Positions 1 through 5,088 of a DNA stretch of 5,088 nt are shown here, piece after piece; the first letter of the stretch is position 1; each line of letters opens with the position of its first letter. The DNA comes from Lysobacterales bacterium. GTDB lineage: Bacteria; Pseudomonadota; Gammaproteobacteria; Xanthomonadales; Rhodanobacteraceae. A model generated the notes under the pieces. It saw nothing but the letters and a program-made list of their open reading frames with translations. It ran no database searches and had not been told where the DNA came from. The stretch lies in contig JAAFHE010000344.1 in NCBI GenBank assembly GCA_013298265.1, positions 1 through 5,088 on the forward strand, written 5' to 3'. The position numbers and the translations under genes were made by a program.

Positions 1-1170
1 CCGCAGCGCGGCGCCGCGGAGGAGCTGGTCAAGCTCAATCTTGGCCTGGCCATGGGCGTCAACGTGATGCTCTATCTCGACGACATCCAGCACCTGTCGG
101 CGGAGTTCCTGCAGAAATTCATTTCCCTGGCCGATGGAACGCGGCGCATCGACGCCGTCATCGACGGCGAGGCGCGCACGCTGGACCTACGCGGCAAGCG
201 CTTCGCGCTGGTCATGGCCGGCAACCCCTATACCGAATCCGGCGAGGTGTTCCGCATCCCCGACATGCTCGCCAACCGTGCCGACGTCTACAACCTCGGC
301 GACGTGCTCAGTGGCCGTGAAGCGCTGTTCGCCGACAGCTATATCGAGAACGCGCTGACTGCCAACGCGCTGAGCGCACCGCTGGCCGAGCGGCCGCGCA
401 GCGAGATCCTCGCCATGCTGCGCGCCGCGCGCGACGACAGCGCGCTGGCGGGCGAACTGCCCGGCGGCGCACAGGCACTGGAACTGGTCAAGCGCATGGT
501 CGCGGTGCGCGACGTGCTGATGCGGGTCAACGCGGCCTATGTCGAAAGTGCCGTGCAGGACGACGCCTATCGCACCGAGCCTGCGTTCAAGCTGCAGGGC
601 AGCTACCGCAACATGAGCAAACTCAGCGCCCAGCTGAGCCCTCTGCTGACGCCGGGCGAACTCGATGCGCTGATCCGCGACCATTACCGCGGCGAAGCGC
701 AGACGCTCGGCGCGCGCGCTGAGGAAAATCTGCTGCGTCTGGCGCAGATCCTTGGTGCGCCGACCGCGGAGGAGACCGCGCGCTGGAAGGAGCTCGTGGA
801 GAATTTCCGCCGTCTCGCGCGCCAGGGCGGCAAGGACGCCGACGGCGCCACGCGCATGGCGCAGACCTTGTCCGACATCGCCCTGCAGCTCGAAAAGCAG
901 GGAGAAGCCAGCAAGGGTCTCGGTGAGGCACTCGGCGCGCTAGTAACCTTGAGCGACATTCACACTGCGCTGCAACGCGAGCCGCGGCTTGAAGCACCGC
1001 CGGCGCTCAGCGAGGCATTGGCGCGCATGGCCAAAGCCTATGAGGAAACGCTGGTGCCGCTGGTTTCGGCGCTGCATCACAAGATGACGCTCGACCACGA
1101 TATCTGGGATCAGGTGCGGCATCTGCGCAGCGGCATCGACGCGTTGGTCAAACGCGGCGGCAACACCTGA
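1..1170 (+). CDS. DNA repair ATPase family protein (AAA+ ATPase, DUF3686-associated), C-terminal part
   Basis: Partial gene: the frame is open from base 1 and ends with TGA at 1168-1170, leaving 389 codons. The ATG at 52 is internal, because the conserved sequence continues upstream of it. Visible AAA+ elements are a Walker B strand (VMLYLDDIQH; acidic pair at 79-84), a sensor-1 strand (FALVMAGNPYTESG; Asn at 223-225) and the segment IPDMLANRADVYNLGDVL, whose Arg at 277-279 is a candidate arginine finger. Further on is the family hallmark RTEPAFKLQGSYRNMSKL (571-624), then DHYRGEAQTL and a helical tail. From memory, this family is large (well over 1500 residues), with an N-terminal DUF3686 region and the ATPase domain near the C-terminus, so most of the protein, including Walker A, lies upstream. 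The 'DNA repair' label is inherited annotation; the true substrate is unknown to me. The family call is firm, the function is not. It looks like the last gene of its transcription unit, because the next gene converges on it. Confidence 0.88.
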   Translation, partial: PQRGAAEELVKLNLGLAMGVNVMLYLDDIQHLSAEFLQKFISLADGTRRIDAVIDGEARTLDLRGKRFALVMAGNPYTESGEVFRIPDMLANRADVYNLGDVLSGREALFADSYIENALTANALSAPLAERPRSEILAMLRAARDDSALAGELPGGAQALELVKRMVAVRDVLMRVNAAYVESAVQDDAYRTEPAFKLQGSYRNMSKLSAQLSPLLTPGELDALIRDHYRGEAQTLGARAEENLLRLAQILGAPTAEETARWKELVENFRRLARQGGKDADGATRMAQTLSDIALQLEKQGEASKGLGEALGALVTLSDIHTALQREPRLEAPPALSEALARMAKAYEETLVPLVSALHHKMTLDHDIWDQVRHLRSGIDALVKRGGNT

Positions 1171-1191
1171 AGGACTGGGGCTTCCGCGAGG

Positions 1192-1223
1192 AACTTTCCG
1201 TCAGACGGGAAATTGGCTCTTTT
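1192..1223 (+). terminator. weak candidate terminator after the ATPase gene
   Basis: Beginning 22 bases after the ATPase stop codon, TTTCC (1195-1199) can pair with GGAAA (1208-1212). AA at 1192-1193 can add pairs with TT at 1213-1214 across a bulged C. A short CTCTTTT run follows at 1217-1223. The stem is short and AT-rich, and four bases separate it from the T run, so this is only a suggestion. Confidence 0.25.
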
Positions 1224-1238
1224 GCATCCGCTGCGCCG

Positions 1239-1269
1239 CCGCGGCAGCGGGATGTGCCGCTGCTCGCGG
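1239..1269. other. GC-rich hairpin in the convergent intergenic gap
   Basis: CCGCGGCAGCGG (1239-1250) pairs with CCGCTGC-T-CGCGG (1257-1269): twelve base pairs, one bulged T at 1264 and a six-base loop GATGTG. Neither strand has a T run directly after the stem, so it is not a standard intrinsic terminator. Its place between two convergent genes would suit a role in ending or stabilising either transcript, but that is inference. Confidence 0.5.
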
Positions 1270-1359
1270 TTGACAGGCTTTCGGGCGAAACGCGTTGGCA
1301 ACGGTGCGGCGCTGCTTAGCTGACGCAGCGCCGCGGTGTCGACCGTGCTGTGCTTGCAT

Positions 1360-1393
1360 CGGCTTGCCGGCGCGGTCAGTGCCGGTCAAGCCG
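1360..1393. other. long inverted repeat downstream of the exported-protein gene
   Basis: CGGCTTGCCGG (1360-1370) pairs with CCGG-T-CAAGCCG (1382-1393): eleven base pairs with one bulged T at 1386 and an eleven-base loop. In the minus-strand transcript it begins 33 bases after the stop codon of the propeller gene, where a terminator or 3' stabilising hairpin would be expected. The bases after it on that strand (GATGCAAGCACAG) contain no T run, so it does not meet the usual terminator rule. Confidence 0.45.
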
Positions 1394-1426
1394 TCAGCTA
1401 CCCTTGCTGTACGGCCCGCCCGGTTA

Positions 1427-4400
1427 TCACGGCGCGCAACCGCCCATGCGCCTGAGGTCCAGCGTGCCCCGAAGTCCGGCATGCAGGCCGGCGTTGCTGC
1501 CGGGGTCGAAACGGTACTCCAGCGCAGCGCGGTCGCAGCCTTGCATACGCAGCACGGTGGTGCCGACGATGGTGGCGTTTGTTGTCGGTGCGTTGTCGAA
1601 CGTGCCGCCGGTGGTGCGGATCAGTTTCGCCTCGACACTGCCGTTGCGGGCCTCGGCGAGATTGCCCTGCAGCGTGAACCAGTGCTGCTGTGTGGCTTCG
1701 TCGGCATTGCCCTGCGGGTCATAGGTAAACCAGGTAGCGAAGAACACGCCGTCCGGCTGGATATTGAGCTGCAGTCCCTGGCCGACGGTCGACTCGTCAT
1801 ACCAGGCACCGGACTGGCGTGCATCGAAGCCGTTGGCTGCGGGCCGTGCACCGGAACCGGGCCGGGTGCTGCTGTCGGCCATGACGCAGGTCTGCGTGGC
1901 CGGGGTCACGCGTGACAGGGTGATGGTGCCGGAAGCAGGCGCGAAAGCCGGGTCTGCGCTGTCGATGTTGTAGTTGAGATGGGCGCGTTCGCAATCGAGG
2001 AAACGCAGACGTGCTCGCCCGACGACGCGGGGCGATACTGTCGGACCCGCATCGAAGTTGCCACCGGTGGTCTGCAGCACCGGCAGATCCAGTTCCTTCG
2101 TGCCGGGCGCGACGTTGTTGGCCTGCAGAGTGAACCAGCGCTGGTGGCGCGACTCGTTGCCGGATGCAGCGGTGTAGGTAAACCAGGCCGCAAACAGCGT
2201 GCGCGAATCGGCCAGCCAGTCGACGGAGAGTCCCTGGCCATTGGTATACGGCGCGTGCCAGAGGCCGGCAATACCCGGCTGGTCGATGCGGGTCGCCGCC
2301 GGTTCGCGCAGCACGTCGCCGAGCGACTGGGCAACGGCGGTCTGGCCTGCACCCTGGTCAAGGACCGTATAGGCCGTTCGCACGTCGCCTGTGCTGCTCA
2401 GCGCGAGCACGGCCGGCTGCGCGCACAGGCCGTTGCAGTCGATGATGCGTTCGGCTCGGAGCAGGCCATTGCCGGCGTCCAGCTGCGTGAGCTGCAGACG
2501 ATTGCCGCGACTGCTGATCAGCACCACGTCGCTACCGTCGGCGCGCAGGCCGAACTGCGGTCCCTGCAGCCGCGCGGGCAGCGGGTCGGTGGTCCGGTGG
2601 GTCCAGAGCAAGGCACCGTTCGCGCCGGAAAACTTGCTTGTCGCGTAGGTTTGCGTGACGTCGCTGGTGTGGCGGTTGGACTGAGTGGCGTAGACGGCGC
2701 TGCCGTGAGCGACGAGCCTGGGCGCGTCGTGCAGGTCGGACTGCGATTGCCAGGCGATCAGGCCGTTGCTGCCGATCGCCATGAGCACGGTGCTCCGGTC
2801 GCTCGACGAACCGCGCAGCGAACCGTTGGCGTAGACGCGTCCGTCCGCATCTGTGACGAAGGGCGCGCCGTAGGTGCCGATCGGGCTTGGACTCAGGCGA
2901 TACTGCCGCACGCCGCCGACGTCATAGCGTTCGATGCTGTCGGCGAAGGCAAGTGTCACGTGACCGTCGTCGTCGACGCCAAGGTTGAGCAGCGGGCTGC
3001 TGCCGCTGATCACCGGCGTGGTGTTCGTGCCGTCGTTGATCTGTACGCGATGACTGGTTTGCGTGGAGGTCACCAGGATCGCGCGACCGCCGCGTATCGG
3101 CGCCATGAGTGCGCGATCCGGCGTGGTGTTCGGCGTGCCGACTGGTGGGTCATAGGCAGGCGCCGAAAACGGGGCACCGAATGACTTGCCGTCGCTACCG
3201 CGCAGGCAGAATGCGGTGAGGCGCTTCGGTCCGGCGGCGTAGTCCAGGGATGCGGCTGTCGAATTGACGCAAACCAGCCCATGCTTCGCGCTGACCGTTG
3301 CATTGGTGATCAACAGCGGGTCAGGCAGCACCTTGCGCCAAAGCAGTCTGCCGCTGGTATCGATCCGTGTAAGCGTCGCGAGGCTCACGGTGCGCCCGGT
3401 AGGCGGTGTATAGGGACCTCCGCTGTGTTCGTACTCGCCCTGGGTCAGCAGATAGCTGCTGTCGTCGTCACCGACTGCCGCGGCGAGCAGCGTCAGCACG
3501 TCGCGCTCGTCCGCTGTGCCCAGCGTGAGTTCCCGGATCGCCGCGCTGTTGCCGACGCCGATCAGGCGCGTGCGATAGGGGGACGGCTCTTTTTCGCGGC
3601 CGAGGACCAGCCATTCGCCGTTGCTGCCGGCCGTCAGCTGCAGCGCGTTGTCGAACGGCAATGTCTGCTGGCGTTCGTTGCCGTCGGCGCGCCGTTGCAC
3701 AAGCAGGTCCGAAGTGCTGGTCCCGCAGAGGTTGGCCACGGTGTCGCCGCTCACATCGAACTGCAAGTCCGCGGCCGGCGTGGTCGACCCGGCAGGGCAG
3801 TAGGGTTTTTCCCAGGCCAGCGCGCCGTTGGCATCGATACGCACCAGTTTGTGGGTGTCTGAGACGGTGGCGAGATACAGCGAACCATCCGGTCCGCGAC
3901 GGGTGGCCACCACCTGCGATGAGCCGCTCAGGAAGACTTGCCGGCTGGAGACCTGCTGTCCGCTCGCATTGACGCGCGTGATCCACAGATTGTTCCCGGT
4001 GATGCCGATCACGTCCGCACCGCCGTTGGCATCGGCCACGACGCGCTGCGCGCGCGCGCTCGCACCCGGCAGATTGAGACGCCACAGCACTGCCGCGGAT
4101 GCGTCTCGGCGGGTCAGGTCGGCGTCGGCCGGAGCCGCGATGCTGTGGGTCAGCTCGATATCACCGCCGCCGGGCAAGGCAGCAAAGTCGACGAGGGTGT
4201 TGTAGGCCAGGGCAAGCGGTGGAATTCCATCGCTGCCGGGCCAACTGCTGGCCAGGACCTGACCTTGAGCGCCGATCTGGTAGAGGAGGTTGATGTTGCG
4301 GTAGTCCAGGCCGGCGATCCAGGTCGTGCCGTCGCGGAGAATGCTCAGACCCTTGCAGGGCGCCAGATTCAGGTCCACATGCCATGTCGCGCGTCCATCC

Positions 4401-4747
4401 GGCTCGATACGCTGCAAGCGGCACTGGCTGTCGTACGCGATCAGTCCGCCGTCCGCAGTGGCCACGCCTTTGTCGAAAAAGGCGGGATAGAGATCGATGC
4501 CCAGCGCCTTGCGATACCGGGTGGTGCTGCTGCCGTTGGCTTCGGTGTGACGGATGGTCGCGCGGTCGAAGCTCCAGATGGCTTCATTGCGTCCGACCGC
4601 GAAACGGACCGGGTTGTAGTCTTGCGCGGTCAAGGGTTCGATGTAGCGCCATTCGGCGGCGGGTGCCGCGCTCAGTGGTGCGAGTCCCGCGACCAGCAGG
4701 ATGACTAGCCGGCGCAGCCGTCCGGGCGAATTTGTATCAATGTGCAT
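1427..4747 (-). CDS. exported beta-propeller protein with two tandem C-terminal GQG/WFTY modules (uncharacterised)
   Basis: 1106 residues from ATG at 4747-4745; stop at 1429-1427. This start is chosen because it has a good ribosome binding site and opens a Sec signal peptide: basic LRR at 11-13, hydrophobic LVILLVAGLAPL, probable cleavage near APA-A (28-31). Residues about 45-810 are a chain of PQQ/WD-like strands. Examples of one strand type are LQRIEPDGRATW (111), KLVRIDANGALAW (300), LTRIDTSGRLLW (459) and VLMAIGSNGLIAW (654). These alternate with DG-x-hydrophobic strands at about 99, 139, 287, 376, 593, 635 and 737. I count roughly ten to twelve units, enough for one large or two smaller beta-propellers. 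Residues 825-954 and 979-1104 are two copies of a module seen in exported Xanthomonadales proteins. All twelve cysteines occur as close pairs, which suggests disulfides outside the cytoplasm. No transmembrane segment, lipobox or sorting motif is visible. No catalytic site is recognised; a binding or scaffold role is the best guess. Confidence 0.85.
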   Translation of the reverse strand: MHIDTNSPGRLRRLVILLVAGLAPLSAAPAAEWRYIEPLTAQDYNPVRFAVGRNEAIWSFDRATIRHTEANGSSTTRYRKALGIDLYPAFFDKGVATADGGLIAYDSQCRLQRIEPDGRATWHVDLNLAPCKGLSILRDGTTWIAGLDYRNINLLYQIGAQGQVLASSWPGSDGIPPLALAYNTLVDFAALPGGGDIELTHSIAAPADADLTRRDASAAVLWRLNLPGASARAQRVVADANGGADVIGITGNNLWITRVNASGQQVSSRQVFLSGSSQVVATRRGPDGSLYLATVSDTHKLVRIDANGALAWEKPYCPAGSTTPAADLQFDVSGDTVANLCGTSTSDLLVQRRADGNERQQTLPFDNALQLTAGSNGEWLVLGREKEPSPYRTRLIGVGNSAAIRELTLGTADERDVLTLLAAAVGDDDSSYLLTQGEYEHSGGPYTPPTGRTVSLATLTRIDTSGRLLWRKVLPDPLLITNATVSAKHGLVCVNSTAASLDYAAGPKRLTAFCLRGSDGKSFGAPFSAPAYDPPVGTPNTTPDRALMAPIRGGRAILVTSTQTSHRVQINDGTNTTPVISGSSPLLNLGVDDDGHVTLAFADSIERYDVGGVRQYRLSPSPIGTYGAPFVTDADGRVYANGSLRGSSSDRSTVLMAIGSNGLIAWQSQSDLHDAPRLVAHGSAVYATQSNRHTSDVTQTYATSKFSGANGALLWTHRTTDPLPARLQGPQFGLRADGSDVVLISSRGNRLQLTQLDAGNGLLRAERIIDCNGLCAQPAVLALSSTGDVRTAYTVLDQGAGQTAVAQSLGDVLREPAATRIDQPGIAGLWHAPYTNGQGLSVDWLADSRTLFAAWFTYTAASGNESRHQRWFTLQANNVAPGTKELDLPVLQTTGGNFDAGPTVSPRVVGRARLRFLDCERAHLNYNIDSADPAFAPASGTITLSRVTPATQTCVMADSSTRPGSGARPAANGFDARQSGAWYDESTVGQGLQLNIQPDGVFFATWFTYDPQGNADEATQQHWFTLQGNLAEARNGSVEAKLIRTTGGTFDNAPTTNATIVGTTVLRMQGCDRAALEYRFDPGSNAGLHAGLRGTLDLRRMGGCAP
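1436..1813 (-). repeat. C-terminal module, copy 2 (residues about 979-1104)
   Basis: Second copy of the tandem module. Anchors in order are GAWYDESTVGQGL, ATWFTYDPQGN, QHWFTLQGN, TTGGTFD, VG, then a Cys in QGCDRAALEY (residue 1071) and a closing Cys two residues before the C-terminus (1104). It ends the protein, so the module is terminal. Copy 1 carries the same anchors in the same order. Confidence 0.85.
1886..2275 (-). repeat. C-terminal module, copy 1 (residues about 825-954)
   Basis: First copy of the module: GLWHAPYTNGQGL, AAWFTYTAASGN, QRWFTLQAN, TTGGNFD, VG, then Cys 919 in LDCERAHLNY and Cys 954 after LSRVTPATQT. A linker of about 24 residues rich in Ser, Pro, Gly and Ala (955-978) joins it to copy 2. 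Some identity remains in the DNA: TAGGTAAACCAGG at 1722-1734 recurs at 2175-2187, and CCTGCAG-N-GTGAACCAG at 1666-1682 recurs at 2122-2138. This indicates duplication of one module, not two unrelated domains. Confidence 0.85.
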
Positions 4748-4754
4748 AGTAGTG

Positions 4755-4764
4755 TCCCTTCTCT
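4755..4764 (-). promoter_or_regulatory. ribosome binding site of the exported propeller protein
   Basis: On the minus strand the sequence reads AGAGAAGGGA, then CACTACT, then ATG. The purine-rich block lies seven bases from the ATG at 4747. This decides the start in favour of the 1106-residue form with a signal peptide, over an upstream GTG at 4915 in the same frame. Confidence 0.75.
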
Positions 4765-4850
4765 TTTGTCTCGCCCACGATCGGTGTGCCGGCGAGCGGA
4801 ATGGCGGCCTTGAATCCTGTGCGCCCGGGCAGCAAGCGCTGCGGCAGTCA

Positions 4851-4878
4851 GCGATGCCGGCCGGCGACCGGCATTCGC
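4851..4878. other. inverted repeat in the leader of the propeller gene
   Basis: GCGATGCCGG (4851-4860) pairs with CCGGCAT-T-CGC (4868-4878): ten base pairs with one bulged T at 4875 and a seven-base loop. It lies about 100 bases upstream of the ATG, so it would be in the mRNA leader if transcription starts farther upstream. A regulatory role is possible but not shown. Confidence 0.45.
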
Positions 4879-4920
4879 GTAGCGCGAAGCGGTCGTGGTC
4901 CGGATGTTTTCGCACTACCG

Positions 4921-4931
4921 GTCACTGTGAC
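4921..4931. promoter_or_regulatory. GTCAC-T-GTGAC palindrome, possible operator
   Basis: A perfect 5+1+5 inverted repeat, about 175 bases upstream of the propeller start codon. Its half-site resembles the GTGA of CRP-family sites, but the one-base spacing does not fit that class (TGTGA-N6-TCACA), so I do not assign a regulator. A palindrome this short could be chance. Confidence 0.2.
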
Positions 4932-5001
4932 GCGGAATCGGGGATCTTCCCCCCAAAAAGGAATCGCAGGCGTACCGAGCGAAAACCATCGCCTCATACG
5001 C

Positions 5002-5031
5002 CGAGACCGCCTTGCGGCGGTCTCGAAAAAA
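5002..5031. other. perfect 10-bp hairpin with a flanking A6 tract
   Basis: CGAGACCGCC (5002-5011), loop TTGC, GGCGGTCTCG (5016-5025), then AAAAAA (5026-5031). CTCAT (4993-4997) and ATGAG (5035-5039) outside it can pair further. On the plus strand the stem is followed by A, not T. On the minus strand the T6 comes before the stem. It is therefore not an intrinsic terminator in either direction, despite looking like one at first sight. Confidence 0.6.
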
Positions 5032-5088
5032 CGGATGAGAAGTCGCGCAGTCGCGCCGTCGGCAGGCCGCGTGCGATGGACCGGACGG

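Larger units (their letters stand above)
4748..5088. other. upstream non-coding region of the propeller gene, no supported gene
   Basis: These 341 bases hold the ribosome binding site, an inverted repeat (4851-4878), a short palindrome (4921-4931), a GGGGA/TCCCC hairpin (4940-4952), a 7-base direct repeat GGAATCG (4934-4940 and 4960-4966), and a perfect hairpin followed by six A (5002-5031). I find no convincing -35/-10 promoter on either strand. Short open frames run to the window edge on both strands, but none has a clear ribosome binding site or a recognisable product. Confidence 0.5.

Noticed and set aside
52..1170. ATG at 52 as the true start of the ATPase gene
   Set aside because: The frame is open upstream to base 1 and the residues before the ATG (EELVKLNLGLA) belong to the helix that precedes Walker B in this family; starting there would remove Walker A.
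1295..1915. A 206-codon plus-strand open frame running from the intergenic gap into the propeller gene
   Set aside because: Low-complexity Ala/Arg/Gly-rich translation overlapping the conserved C-terminal module on the other strand; no ribosome binding site seen.
1979..3184. A 401-codon open frame on the plus strand opposite the propeller gene
   Set aside because: It is fully antisense to a gene with a clear signal peptide and repeat structure, has no recognisable domains, and long antisense frames are expected in high-GC coding DNA.
1427..4915. Longer form of the propeller protein starting at GTG 4915 (56 extra residues)
   Set aside because: The extension is Arg/Cys-rich with no recognisable content and would bury the signal peptide inside the protein; the ATG at 4747 has a good ribosome binding site seven bases away.
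5002..5031. Intrinsic terminator at the perfect hairpin
   Set aside because: The T tract lies upstream of the stem on the minus strand and is an A tract on the plus strand, so neither direction gives a stem followed by U.
5035..5088. Start of a plus-strand gene at ATG 5035 (or ATG 5076), open to the window end
   Set aside because: Only 18 or 4 codons are visible, there is no ribosome binding site, and the residues are not informative.
1..5088. CRISPR array, tRNA, rRNA, insertion-sequence ends or a defence system
   Set aside because: No regularly spaced short repeats, tRNA cloverleaf, transposase or effector domain was seen; both genes are explained by a housekeeping-type ATPase and an exported propeller protein.

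Overview
The window is high-GC DNA with two convergent protein-coding genes and non-coding flanks. Codon usage is strongly GC-biased, and the protein families fit a gammaproteobacterium of the Xanthomonadales/Lysobacterales (Lysobacter, Rhodanobacter or Dokdonella-like). That assignment is an inference from protein resemblance; no rRNA or other marker gene is present to fix it.

Layout. (1) Bases 1-1170, plus strand: the C-terminal part of a large AAA+ protein of the 'DNA repair ATPase' (DUF3686-associated) family. The reading frame is already open at base 1, so the start and the Walker A part lie outside the window. (2) Bases 1171-1426: a convergent intergenic gap with one weak terminator candidate and two long GC-rich hairpins. 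(3) Bases 1427-4747, minus strand: a 1106-residue exported protein with a Sec-type signal peptide, a long run of beta-propeller-like repeats and two tandem copies of a roughly 130-residue C-terminal module. (4) Bases 4748-5088: about 340 bases upstream of that gene, holding its ribosome binding site and several inverted repeats but no gene I can support.

The two genes converge, so they are not in one operon and nothing here shows that they work together. The ATPase is cytoplasmic and is probably the last gene of a plus-strand unit whose other members lie upstream. The propeller protein is probably transcribed alone from its own promoter on the minus strand, although I could not recognise -35/-10 boxes.

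I did not find a mobile element, CRISPR array, tRNA, rRNA or defence cassette. The points most worth a second look are the duplicated module and even-spaced cysteine pairs of the exported protein, and the structured upstream region of that gene.
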